Assembly (NCBI GenBank): GCA_020152595.1
Contig: JAIGNY010000739.1
Location: forward strand, 142,501-206,500
DNA: 64,000 nucleotides
Direction of reading: 5' to 3'
Origin: Chiridota heheva
Taxonomy: Eukaryota; Echinodermata; Holothuroidea; Apodida; Chiridotidae
Of the stretch, positions 46,225 through 57,904 are shown piece after piece. The stretch's first letter is position 1. Each line of letters begins with the position of its first letter. The notes beneath the pieces are model-generated. The model was not told where the DNA came from. It worked only from the letters and a program-made list of their open reading frames with translations, and did not search any database. A program made the translations under genes and the position numbers.

Positions 46225-48290
46225 AAAGACAAAGAAGACAATTGAAGAAAACTTCTTTCTGAAAATGAAAAGCAAATTCTTAGGAGGCTACAATCCCTGA
46301 CAAAAGTAAATGACACAAAACCGTTGCCTGCCTCAATATTGGATTTTTTTGCAGCCAACATAAAACAGGCGTGCGCACAGGGAAAGGAGGGGGGGGGGAG
46401 GGGGTGGGTGCGCTTGTAAATTTATGTGAATAGGACACTAATTGCATGAGACATGAATTGAATAAGGTGTGAATAACTTGTGTTCCGTGTCATTAATTTT
46501 GTTGGGATTGTAGATGACAAAAGATGTACCAAAGATCTATGGACAGATAGTAACAACTTGAACTTAACCCTCAGTCTATCAGATGCCAAATGATTCAGCA
46601 TTTTTGGTATCAAATTCAAGAAATAATTTCAGGATCATACAAAAATATATAGATGGATTTCATCAAGTGACTCTAACTCAACTGGACTCCATTTTGCAGG
46701 GCAGCGGCGTTGTTACCTTTCACGTGTCTTCACACGGCCCAGTCACATCACAGGTACAACAAACATACTACATGCTAATCTACCAGTACCACTTCAGCGT
46801 ATTTTACTAATTGCAATTATTTGTTCGCTTCCAATTTTACTTCATATTTTTCGTAAGTTTTGTATATTCACAGGGTATATGAAGAGTAACTTTAACGTTA
46901 ATGCCAGCTGATTGTTCGTTATACTCAGACAAAACTTACATACCCGATATAAAGTGCTCGCTGCAAATCATAAGAACTGTAGGTTGAAAACCATCGCGTC
47001 ATACAGTAGAAACCCACTTAAAACGTTGATCAAGATTAGATGGAAATCGAGAAAATGTCTTTTTATTCCCCCGCACACATTATTTAGTGCAAGCAATGGC
47101 ACAGCAAGTTTCCAGCATAATTATCTTACAACAAAAATCTTATTTAACAACATGCAAATGTATAGTCTTATTAAGTGTACAGCAGACGACAATGTTTTTT
47201 CTGACAAAATGACGATGTAAACAAAGTCATGTGACCTCATGACGTCAATTGAAACACCCTTATAGGGAAAGTCATGTGACCTAATGACGTCAGTTGAAAC
47301 ACCCTTATAGGGGTAAATTTTGTATCAATTGAAAATTCTTTATTAAATCTTTCAAACATTTGTTTTTTCTGTGTGGGTATATATATTGAATTCTGAGCAA
47401 ATATTAAAGGTAAAAATGAAGAATATTCACTTAATATAAACAAATCACCAAAACAATTGTATTTAAAAAACATTCAAACAATACTGCAAAGAAAAGTTTT
47501 CACTTTTGGCTACAATTATTTAAACAGGTCAAATTGTTCAAATCTAATCAAATTTTGCTCATACCTAGCCATAATTCTTAAATTGTGGATAAAATCTTGT
47601 GATTTTTGGAACTTTTTATTTTAAAACGTTAACAATGGAAAATCGGAATCAAAAACTTGTTCACCCAGAAAACGTAATGTAAATGATATAATGGAATAAA
47701 GGAATAGCCCCATATTCTTTGCTACAAACTAAGGGTCGCACACAAAATATGCATTTTTAAAACATTGTATTTTTTATTATGAGGAAGTATCATTCGGAGG
47801 TAAGAACACCGGGATGGTCAAGCCAGGAAGAGGTACAAGGAGTGCCAGAACAGGTAAGACTGACAGCGTCCTACTTCTGATTCCAAAAATGTCTGATGTT
47901 TGTGTGTGAATCTGATTAACGTTGTTGTGTTGTGTCTATGTATTTAAAAAAACAAAATTCTCAAAAGGTCAAAAATTGTCAAATTGACATATTCATACTT
48001 TTCCTGCTCCAAAACATACTAAAGTAGTATCAATTGAAATATAATTCTGTCAACAAATATAAATTTCAATAAAAAAAACAAAAAACAAAAACACATTGTC
48101 ATTAGCCACAAGAGAGCAAAATATCAATGAAGATGGCAATTTTATAACACCAGATATGCAAAATAGTGACCTCATTTGCATAATATTAGCAAGGACAAAT
48201 TCCAACAAAACCGAATAAAAAGTGACCAGTTTACAGCATTATGAACTTTTGGGCATTACAATCAATTTTGTGTACCTGGGCACAACAATA
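46225..48290. other. Long WRN intron or 5' flank, no exon seen
   Basis: I looked for helicase motifs I-V (GKS, DEAH, TAT, and the strand ending before APKD) on the minus strand and found none. Contents: a poly-G run (46388-46405), a duplicated 45-bp segment with CATGTGAC and TGACGTCA (47223-47312), and AT-rich sequence. Confidence 0.5.
47223..47312. repeat. 45-bp direct duplication with E-box and CRE cores
   Basis: Two adjacent copies of aaagtcatgtgacct and atgacgtca and attgaaacacccttataggg, differing at a few bases. Each has CATGTGAC (E-box type) and TGACGTCA (CRE palindrome). A regulatory role is conjecture. Confidence 0.75.
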
Positions 48291-48292
48291 GG

Positions 48293-48983
48293 GAGCTTTA
48301 GATTTCACGACGCGGACTTTGCCACAACGAAATGACGTCACGTTCGACGTTCTGCGCATGCGAATACTTCACCTTCTCGTTATCCCTGAAATTTTACACT
48401 GAATGTTGCGGTGTTTTCACGTTGTGCTGAAAACAGCAACTTGGGATAGCATGTGAAGTCATATGTTGTCATACCAATCTGCATTTTTAAGATAATTGAG
48501 CAATTGCTAGTTTTTTTGCTCATCAAATGAATATTTGACTCAAATTTTGTCTTTGTTATTTTGATAATTAAAGTTTAAAGTGAAGAATTAAGAAGTACTG
48601 TATTTGCATTTTCATCAGCGCTCAGATATTTTACGTTCTACTGGTACATCTCGGGAATTTTTACATGTTTATCATATAGCGTATGAACTTCGGGCTACTT
48701 GCGAAGTTGATCCAATCGAAGTGCGTGACTTTTCCTTTCCGAATTTGATGAAGGTTCGCCATTTTTCCAAAAGTACTTATGAATGGAGCGTCGTCTGCTA
48801 CGATCAAACGTCACTACTTAGATATGTAACCGAGTGTAATCACATAACTGATCACATGACTGTCATTTTCCCCGTCGTAAAAATCTAAGGTGCAAAACCA
48901 ACAGGACGGGGAATTCAGTACGACGGCGTACATTGTCTGTTAACTTCCCGTCGCACTACTCAGCGTCGTGAAATCTAAAGCTC
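48293..48983. mobile_element. MITE with GAGCTTTAGATTTCACGACGC ends
   Basis: The terminal 21 bp are an exact inverted repeat. The 691-bp interior is richer in CpG than its surroundings, carries TGACGTCA (about 48341) and TGCGCATGCG (about 48354), and contains a 94-codon open frame (48604-48888) without recognisable similarity. The target duplication is not clear. Confidence 0.85.
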
Positions 48984-49107
48984 ATTATTGTCTGAAGATG
49001 GAGGTACTGAAGATATTAAAAGGAGATTTTCCTTGGCACAGGCTACTTTTTAACACTGGGTAAAATTTGGGATTAAAACATCAGAAAAAAGCAAAGCTTA
49101 GAATTTT

Positions 49108-49157
49108 TCAGACCAATTTCAGATCAGTTTTACTCTATGGATCAGAAACATGGAAGT
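49108..49157 (+). mobile_element. Relic of LINE C-terminal domain
   Basis: The frame reads [16 protein letters not shown], closely matching [16 protein letters not shown] of the LINE at 21448-22012. Only about 50 bp is recognisable before the frame breaks. Confidence 0.6.
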
Positions 49158-49514
49158 CATGAAGAAATGATCCGTCAATCATTCAGTTATTGCACACATC
49201 ACCTCAGGCATATAAAACACAGCTATTTTCATCACCAGTTTGCAAACAAACTTCTCCCACTAAGACACCTAATATGGATGAGTGATTTCAATCACAAAAG
49301 TACCTTGATTATTCAGCTCTGGCTTTGTGTAATCTTATATAAACAAATAACCTTGGGCTACTTGACTGTGGCATGCATGGGAATGACAAATACAAAATCA
49401 TTGTTTGGAGTGGGGACACAATACACTGAACAGGAAGTCTGGTTGGTAATTGTCATACCTGAGTTTTCAGGATTAACTCAGGTGTCAGGTGTGGGTAGGC
49501 TTAAAAATAAGCGA

Positions 49515-50495
49515 CATCCTACCCCTTTTGGTCAGTGACACCCTGCCCCTTTTGGTCAGTGACACCATGCCCCTTTTGGTGAGTGACACCATGCCCCTTT
49601 TGGTCAGTGACACCCTGCCCCTTTTGGTCAGTGACACCATGCCCCTTTTGGTCAGTGACGCCATGCCCCTTTTGGTCAGTGACACCATGCCCCTTTTGGT
49701 CAGTGACACCCTCCCCCTTTTGGTCAGTGACACCCTGCCTCTTTTGGTCAGTGACACCCTGCCCCTTTTGGTCAGTGACACCATGCCCCTTTTGGTCAGT
49801 GACACCCTGCCACTTTAGGTCAATAACACCCTGCCCCTTTTAGTGAGTGACACCCTGCCCCTTTTGGTCAGTAACACCATGCCCCTTTTGGTCAGTGACA
49901 CCATGCCCCTTTTGGTCAGTGACACCCTGCCACTTTAGGTCAGTAACACCCTGCCCCTTTTAGTGAGTGACATCCTGCCCCTTTTGGTCAGTGACACCCT
50001 GCCTCTTTTGATGAATGACATTCTGCCCCTCTTGTTCAGTGACACCCTGCCCCTTTTGGTCAGTGACACCCTGCCACTTTAGGTCAGTGACACCCTGCCC
50101 CTTTTGGTGAGTGACACCATGCCCCTTTTGGTCAGTTACACCCTGTCCCTTTTGGTCAGTGACACCCTGCCCCTTTTGATCAGTGACACCCTGCCCCTTT
50201 TGGTCAGTGACACCCTGCCTCTTTTGATCAGTGACACCCTGCCTCTTTTGATCAGTGACACCATGCCCCTTTTGGTCAGTGACACCCTGCCTCTTTTGAT
50301 CAGTGACACCCTGCCTCTTTTGGTCAGTGACACCATGCCCCTTTTGTTCAGTGACACCCTGCCCTTTTTGTGTAGTGACACCCTTCCCTTTTTGGTGAGT
50401 GACATCCTGCCCGTCTTGGTGAGTGACATCCTGCCCATCTTGGTGAGTGACACCCTGCCCGTCTTGGTGAGTGACACCCTGCCCCTTTCTGGATG
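49515..50495. repeat. 24-bp minisatellite, ~41 units
   Basis: The unit is cagtgacaccctgccccttttggt with variants (catg for cctg, gatcag for ggtcag). With 24 a multiple of three, frames stay open on both strands (DTLPLLVS on plus, SLTKRGRV on minus). There is no evidence of coding use. Confidence 0.95.
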
Positions 50496-50499
50496 AAGC

Positions 50500-51388
50500 T
50501 GAGGGTTTGCCTATTAATCTTTTTAATACTTTTTTTATATATACATTTTTTTAATTAATATTAAAACTTTCATATTTGCATTACAAAGGAAAATATCACA
50601 TTGTTACAAATCAAGATAACACATAAAAACATGAATTAAATCACCATATTTTAAACAAGTTATTGATTCTGTGTACAAACTATAGGAAACCAAGTTCTCC
50701 AAATAGTGATAAACTGATTTATGCCTTTTTACTTTTGACTTATCAAATAAGGTAATACTATATCCACTGCTGCTCCAAGCCATGCCTTTATTTATTCACA
50801 CTAACTCCCTCTATTGGATTGGTTGCCGCCATTTTATACACAATGAAACCTTGACCTACTATAACGCATGCACGCACCTGCCATCTGTCAATTTTCCCCT
50901 ATAAAAACCATTCAAGAAATATTCCAATGCACTTTACTCTCATCTGTCAATTTTCCCTTATAAAACCATTCAGAAATATTCCAGTGCACTTTACTCCACA
51001 TTTAAAGCTGTCCATTCACAAAAATAATCATCGAAACTGTAATGGTCACTCAATAAGCTATAACTGAAACTAGCCTTCAATTATTATACGGAAATATCTC
51101 TCTGTGGTTTACAAGGTAAAGAGTCGTTAGACGATGGACAGAGAAGGGAAATTCCATTTTGAGATCTACACTTTTTGTTATTATTTATAACATGTACAAA
51201 AAAAAGGGGTTTTCCCGACCTTGGGCAGTAATGTCCAGCAATTTCAAAGAAGATAAAAAGAAAGGGAAAAATTAGCAAAAATTATTTCTTTTGAGTTCTA
51301 ATAATACTAACGGAAAAAATGTGTGATACTTTCGTTGGGTAAAACGGAGGAAAAATCAGGGGTTTTGAGAAAAATGGGTTTCGAATTA
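50500..51388. other. No gene seen
   Basis: AT-rich sequence with one ~65-bp direct duplication (catctgtcaattttcccctataaaa at 50880 and 50940). No exon or element boundary recognised. Confidence 0.4.
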
Positions 51389-51390
51389 AG

Positions 51391-51832
51391 AAATTAGTCC
51401 AGTGGCCAGCAAGTTCATCTTATATGAAAAGGACTTGCGCCTTCATCCTCACTTTTTTGACAATTGTTCCAAGTATTTTCAAGAAAATTTATTTCAACTA
51501 AAATTTTCACTAATTCCAATTTTTTCTCAAATTTCTTTAGCTCGTAAATAATTGTTGTTTTACTAAAACTAGGTTGTTTGACTACTTTATGGCATTTCCG
51601 ATGGTTTTCAAATAAGAAAATCGGTTGACAAAATACAATCAAATACATAAAAGACTAGTGCAAGTGACGTTACAACTAGTCTGATTTCAGTTGTTTTTAC
51701 ACATTAGACAGATCTTTTAACTTGAATATCGCCTAAACAAAATAAGATATTGAGGTAATTTCTTCACCGCTTTGTTTCTTTTAAAGTTCTCTTTCATGAA
51801 ACATAAACTTTCTTGACCACTGAACTAATCAT
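51391..51832. mobile_element. AGGATTAG-family MITE
   Basis: It starts AATTAGTCCAGTGGCCAGCAAG and ends TGACCACTGAACTAATCA. The interior carries the shared gacgttacaactagtctgatttcag and gtaatttcttcaccg segments. Confidence 0.8.
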
Positions 51833-52473
51833 TGAACAAAAGAACAGGTGTCCTTGGAGTAAATCTATAACAAAACCAATCCAACTGCACCAGGGAACCC
51901 TAAATTAAGAAATAACTTTTCAAAGTTTAAATGCTGTACATTTCAATGGTACTTATACAGAACAAGTACACATAGAAACTGTTTTTGATTGCTTTTAATA
52001 GTTCTTAAAGAAAATATCAACTTTTCCACAGAACATGGTAAAATGTAGACATAGTTCTGGAGATTTTTAATATTTTTGATTACATCTTCAAAACTATTCT
52101 TTTGCTACAGTAATCTAATAATTGTAAAGAAAACATGTATACAACAGGATGTGGTTAAATGAGATGTGCACAGATTAATTTGTGCAAATTCACTTATCAC
52201 ACATCACAAGATAAATAAATAAAACCACAACCTGCTGCATCTAATACTTACACCTATGTGGTTTTAAGTTGTGGTTTACTGATTTTTCATAACATTTCTG
52301 ACTAAAATTCTACAGTAAGCTATTTACTTTCAATTACTACAGATTCTAAAGACATGCCAATGAAAGGGGTATGGACAGGTAGAGGCAACATTACCTAAAT
52401 TGATTCATAACTCTGATTTATCAGAAAACATTGAAATGGCAAAATAATCCGATTGATATGAAATAGCAAAATA

Positions 52474-52552
52474 ATCCAGTCGATTGGTAGAGCACTAATT
52501 TTCCAGTCAGAAGGTTGTAGATTCCAACCCCGGTTGAGTCATACCAAAAATC
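52474..52552 (+). mobile_element. SINE head fragment (tRNA-like)
   Basis: It reads cgattggtagagcac (A box) and ggttgtagattccaacccc (B-box-like), then gagtcatacca as in the SINE at 33803. It is cut off by the MITE starting at 52559, so it is too broken to be a tRNA gene. Confidence 0.72.
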
Positions 52553-52554
52553 TT

Positions 52555-53632
52555 TAAAGGATTAGTTCAGGGGTCAAACAAGCCCATCTTAAATAAAAGA
52601 GGACTTCAAAAGAAACAAAGTGGTGAAGAAAGCATTCAAAAATCATATTCCGTTAAAGAATTAGTTCAGGGGTCAAACAAGCCCGTCTTAAATGAAAGAG
52701 GACTTCAAAAGAAACAAAATGGTAAAGAAAGCATTCAAAAATCATATTCCGTTATGGCAGACCTGCCAACCTTTAGGATCACCAAACTGTATTCTGGATG
52801 ACAAAAGTTGTATTTTTGATAAAAAAAACTGTACTCTTCAAACAAAATGTACAAAACAAAGGTTTACTGTGGCTGAAAAAAAATTACCACTGTACTTTCA
52901 GTTTCTCTTATTGTACGAATCTGAATCTGAATCAGTTAAGTCGGCAAAATCAATCCTTCAAGAGGACATGAACGCCAACCGAGCATAAAAAGTATGAGTA
53001 AAAAAAAAATATATATATAAAAAAAAAACATAAAAAAAAATATATATATATATATATGAAAATGAATAAATCGTATTCTGGTGCCAAAAAACGTACAATC
53101 GTATTCTCGACATTTTCTTGTATTAAATGCGGCAAAATCGTACTAGTTGGCAGGTCTCTTAAGGGATTAGTTCAGGGGTCAAGCATCATATATAAAAGAG
53201 GACTTCAAAAGAAACAAAATGGTGAAAAAAGTATCAAAAAAGCATTAAGAAGATATCTAAGTTTAAAGTTTGGTATAACTTGTGTAGAAACAACTGAATT
53301 CAGACTAATTGTGATGTCATAACCTCAGATTCCTTAAGTCTTTATGTATTCTTTCATATTTTGTCCTTTGATTTTGTGGCTTTGAAACCATTGGATATGT
53401 CATGAGAGTAGTAAACATAATCTAGTAAGGGTAATTATTACATACCACCTGAAGAAAGTTCGAGGGAAAATAATTGAGATAGGAAAAAAGTTGAATATAT
53501 TTTCTTTAAAATACATTAACAATTGTTAAGAATGTGTGGATAAGGAAATAAGATCTTTGAACGCTTTCTTCACCAGTTTGTTTTGTCTCTTTCATATCAG
53601 ATAAATGTGCTTGACTACTGAAGTAATCCTTT
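52555..53632. mobile_element. Composite of AGGATTAG-family MITEs
   Basis: Three 5' ends (agttcaggggtcaa near 52567, 52666 and 53170) but one 3' end (gcttgactactgaagtaatcctt near 53625). The first two are a ~100-bp tandem duplication of the terminus. A different MITE (52759-53157) separates the second and third. Confidence 0.78.
52759..53157. mobile_element. MITE with AGACCTGCCAAC ends
   Basis: The ends are AGACCTGCCAAC and GTTGGCAGGTCT. The 399-bp interior has repeated tgtattctgg / gtactcttcaaac motifs and an A-rich tract with (AT)n at 53010-53057. No target duplication was confirmed. Confidence 0.78.
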
Positions 53633-53694
53633 CAGAATATCAAATTATTACTATTTGATACTGAAATAACGACAAATAAATTTAAGCTAAGCTA

Positions 53695-53968
53695 AATCCA
53701 TCCGCGCCATTAGGCTCATTGAGCCGGTGCTTATTCCTGGTTTCCTTGGCGCAAGTGGATAAGAGTACATGACTCCCCCTGGACGGGATGCCAGTCCATC
53801 GCAGATTAACTCCCCAGCAGTGTTGGTACTCATCTTACAGCTGAGTGGACTGAAACAAGTAGAGTAGTGTCTTGCTCAAGGACACAATGCAGCGCTCACG
53901 ACGAGAATCTAACTTGGTACCTCTCGAATATGAGCATGACTGCTTAACCACTGCACCAATAAATTCAA
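53695..53968 (-). mobile_element. tRNA-derived SINE, best copy
   Basis: On the minus strand the head is TTGGTGCAGTGGTTAAGCAG (A-box-like) with a degenerate B box around AAGTTAGATTCTCG. The body contains AGCAAGACACTACTCTACTT, CAGTCCACTCAGCTGTAAG and ATGGACTGGCATCCCGTCC. It ends near GGCTTAGCTTA-like sequence. Confidence 0.8.
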
Positions 53969-53999
53969 AGGAAAGTGAAATGGTTTCTATTTACTTCTA

Positions 54000-54098
54000 A
54001 TATCTCCTGAACAAAACAATATATTGACGTACTTTCTACAGTTCTGTTTATCCCTTTTTTCCCCTCTATCATTTCTGACAACTGAACTAATCCTTAAA
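54000..54098. mobile_element. AGGATTAG-family MITE, 3' end fragment
   Basis: It contains ctaatatctcctgaacaaaacaatatattg and ends gacaactgaactaatcctt. About 100 bp. Confidence 0.6.
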
Positions 54099-54109
54099 GT
54101 ATTATAAAA

Positions 54110-56345
54110 TGTTTGTTTGTTTGAGGAGAGTTTAAGGGCACCACAACAGCAAGGGTCAAATCGTGCCTGAGAGGCTAGATCATTCCAGAGGTGGGAAGGA
54201 GTGTAAACAGGGGGAGATTGAGAGAAACACGAGAACTAAAAGCCAGAAAGCTGGGATCGAGACAGGAGGTGTGTGGGTGAAAAAATAATGTAGAGAGACA
54301 GAGAGAGGGTGAGGAAGGAGGACTAAATATGGTTGTAGAAGGAAGCATGATGAAATGAAAGAAGGAGTTAATTTGATATAGAGGTTTTTTTTTGGAGAGC
54401 TCGGCTATTGAGTTGTGGGCAACGAGGAAGCCTCTGGGAAGGTTGTACAGGGGGCAAGCAAGGAGAATGTGATGGACTATGAGGGAGCAATGGCAATTGT
54501 TGAAGAGGGGTGGGGGAGCCAATAAGGAGGTGGGGGTGAGGGAGGTAGGGGTGAGTGAGGTTGGTGTGACCTATTCTAAGGCGGGTAATGTGGACGTTGT
54601 CAACACGGGATAGGTTGTGAATGGTTGGTTGGATCAGAATGGTGGTCTGGGTGATGTGGAGTTGGTTATCAATTTGGGAGCCCCATGAGGTTTACCAGCA
54701 GCCACGAACAAAAGAAGCGATAAGCAGTTTGATGTCAGAAAGGGTTTTGGGAAAAGAAATAGGGGGAAGGGTGAGGGCAAGCTTAGCAGCTGCATCAGCC
54801 CTGTCATTGCCAAAATGCCAACATGGCTGGGTATCCAGAAGAAAATAATGTTTCCTACGGAAACGGAGGGGGAGGAGGGGGGGGGGGGAAGGGGGGCAAG
54901 AGGAGTTTACGGAGGATGAGGTGAGATGTGGGGTTATCCCATTCAACATTGAGCCTTGGAGACGGAGAAGATGGCAAAGTGGCTGAGCAGAGAGTATTCA
55001 ATAAAGTTGAGGGTGAGGAGGATGGCCTTGGCCTTGGCCGAGAAGATGAATGAGTAGTCTAGAAGCCAGCTACTGAGGGTGATGTCTTGAATGACGGCAG
55101 CAGCAGCTGTCTTGTCGCCTTCCTTGGAGCCATCAGTATAGATGGAGGTATAGTTTGAGAGTTGGTCTTTAATTTGGTTGTGAAGATTGATGAAGAGGTT
55201 ATGATGGGTTTTGGTTTTGTGATGAGTGGAGAGGTCCAGGTGGATAGTAGGGAAGGGGGTGGCCTAGGGAGGAAAAGTGGGCCAGGAGAAAGTGCTGAGA
55301 GTGGTGGAATTGATGCCGAGATGGAGAAGGTCTGATGTGATGTGTAAGCTGAAGGGAGAGGATAAGGTTTTAGTCCTATCAAAGAGGGTGGAGAAATTGA
55401 GGTACCTAATGAGGTTGTAAACAGGGTTCTGGGTGTTGGTGAGGGCTCTAAAAGCATAGGAGAGGCTAATCTTTATACACCTTAGCAAAAAGGGGGGTTC
55501 ATTGGCTTCAACATAAAGGCATCCAGACAAAGCTTGAGGGCTTCATTTTGGATGGTGTTGATGTGATTGAGGTATGAGTTGTTAGCGACACAGTAGACAA
55601 TATTGCTGTAGTCAAGCTTGGCACGAATGGTGAGCCTGAAGATTTTGAGGAGAGCATGCCGGTTTGCACCCCAAGTAGTATTGGAGAGGAGGCGGAGAAT
55701 GTTGAGGGAGCTGTTGCAATTATGTTTCAGGTTGGTGATGTGTTGTTTGAAGGAGAGCTTGTGGTCTGGAGTTAAACCCAGGAACTTAATGCGGTCAACT
55801 TAAGGGATGCGATTGCCATTATGCACGAGGTTCGGGTTGGGGTGGAGGTTGTTGAAATGACAGAAGTGCATGCAGACTGTCTTGTCTTTAGAGAATTTAA
55901 AACCTTTATTGTTGCACCAGGCTTGCAGCCGGTTGAGGTTGAATTGAAGCCTATTTTCAACAAGAGGAAAGCTTGGGGAGGAGTAGAAGATAATAAAGTC
56001 GTCCACGTAGAGGGCATGTTTGATGTTGGGGCCAAGGTTGTCCACTATGTCGTTAATGCTCAGGTTGAAGAGAATGGGAGAGAGGATGCTGCCTTGGGAG
56101 ACGCCCTCTTCTTGGGGATAGGGGTTAAAGAGGGTGTGGCCAATACAAACTTGGAAATGCCTGGGTAAGAGGAAGTTTTGAATAAAGGTGGGGAGGTGGC
56201 CTCTGAGGCCGATGGTGTGAAGTTTGGAAAAATGCTGCATTTCCAAGTAGTGTCAAAAGCTTTCTCGAGGTCTTAAAAGATGGCAATGAGGTATTCCTTT
56301 TTTGCAAAGGATTCTCGGATAGCGGTGTCGAGTATCAAAGTGTTT
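54110..56345 (-). mobile_element. Non-LTR retrotransposon with RT and RNase H, 5'-truncated, dead
   Basis: In minus-strand order: EYLIAIF, a stop, DLEKAFDTTW; after a frameshift GVSQGSILSPILFNLSIND and ALYVDDFIIFYSS (RT catalytic core, 56246-55800); FLGLTPDHKLSFKQHITNLK; an RNase H start IYTDGSKEGDKTAAAAV (about 55150-55090) and RNase H end HFGNDRADAAAKLAL (about 54830-54770); then a 3' UTR ending in (CAAA)n at 54110-54125. RT plus RNase H points to the I/R1-like group. Several stops and frameshifts; no endonuclease domain is present. Confidence 0.92.
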
Positions 56346-56467
56346 GAAAAAAAAATTAGCAAACAAATATGAAGGAAAGTGAACTGTGATTTCTATTTTA
56401 AAGTGTCTGATCTACAGTAATGCAATCTAATGGAATATCCTATCCACATCTTTCACAATGCCAATGG

Positions 56468-57828
56468 TTTAAATGATTAGTTCAGGGATCAAGCAAGTCC
56501 ATCTTACATGAACGAGGACTTTATATGAAAGAGGACTTTAGATGAAAGAGGACTTTAGATGAAAGAGGACTTTAGATGAAAGAGGACTTTAGATGAACGA
56601 GGACTTTAGATGAAAGAGAACTTAAGATGAAAGATGACTTTAGATGAAAAGGGACTTTAGATGAAAGAGGACTTTAGAAGAGGACTTTAGAAGAAAGAGG
56701 ACTTTAGATGAAAGAGGACTTGAGATGAAAGAGAACTTTAGAAGAGGACTTTAGAAGAAAGACTTTAGATGAAAGAGAACTTTAAAAGAGGACTTTAGAT
56801 GAAAGAGGACTTTAGAAGAGGACTTTAGAAGAAAGAGGACTTTAGATGAAAGAGGACTTTAGATGAAAGAAAATTTTAAAAGAGGACTTTAGATGAAAGA
56901 GGACTTTAAAAGAGGACTTTAGATGAAAGAGGACTTTAGATGAAAGAGGACTTTAGATGAAAGAGGACTTTAGAAGAGGACTTTAGATGAAAGAAAACTT
57001 TAGATGAAAGAGGACTTTAGAAGAAAGAGGACTTTAGATGAAAGAGGACTTTAAAAGAGGACTTTAGATGAAAGAGGACTTTAGATGAAAGAGGACTTTA
57101 GAAGAAAGAGGACTTTAGATGAAAGAAAACTTTAGATGAAAGAGGACTCTAAAAGAAAGAGGACTTAAGATAAAAGAGGACTTTAGAAGAAAGAAGACTT
57201 TAGATGAAAGAGAACTTTAAAAGAGGACTTTAGATGAAAGAGGACTTTAGATAAAAGAGGACTTTAGATGAAAGAGGACTTTAGAAGAAAGAAAAGTGAT
57301 GAAAACAGTGAAAAATCTTATTCCGTTATGGCAGTTTAAACTTTGATATAATTTATGAAGAAACGACTGAAATAAGTCTGGTAGTAATTTCACAAACTCA
57401 CGATTTCTCAGTCTTTATGTATGCTATCATATTTTGTCCTGTGATTTTGTGGCTTAAAAACCATTGGATATATCAGGAAAGTAGTGAAACAGAATCTAGG
57501 AAGGGTAATTGTAATTTACCACCTGATGAAAGTTTGAAGAAAAATAACTCAAATAGTAAACAATTTAATCAATTTTCTTCAAAATACATTAAAAATGATT
57601 AAGAATGTGAGGATGAAGGGGTCCACCTTCTATAGTAGACTTACTACACTATACTTCTATGGTAGACCATACTACTACTACTACACTATACTACACCAGT
57701 TATTTCTACACAGATGAGACAGAAACTTAAAAAACTTATATAATATTTTTCCTTAACAGACTTTATATTTTAGTAGCTTCCTCTTTCATATCAGATTGAC
57801 TTGCTTGACCACTGAACTAATCCTTTAA
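56468..57828. mobile_element. AGGATTAG-family MITE with expanded internal VNTR
   Basis: It starts ATGATTAGTTCAGGGATCAAG and ends TGACCACTGAACTAATCCT followed by TTAA. Between 56510 and 57290 the terminal motif gaaagaggacttcaaaag has expanded into about 50 units of (gaa)gaggactttagat. The distal half from 57300 is ordinary for the family. Confidence 0.87.
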
Positions 57829-57904
57829 ATGTGCATTATAACAAGGCAATTCAATGTTGTTTCATGCTTTATTAAGTAGGAGAGGGCGTTCTCACTTGAG
57901 TGTG

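Noticed and set aside
46912-47220. 102-codon plus-strand frame
   Set aside because: No similarity, AT-rich composition, no splice or promoter support.
49485-50496. Leu-rich (DTLPLLVS) or Lys/Arg-rich (SLTKRGRV) repeat proteins
   Set aside because: By-products of a 24-bp minisatellite; the frames end where the repeat ends.
52474-52552. tRNA gene
   Set aside because: Same SINE head family, truncated by a MITE; acceptor stem missing.
54175-56307. Several separate small genes on both strands
   Set aside because: They are fragments and shadows of one frameshifted RT/RNase H retrotransposon on the minus strand.
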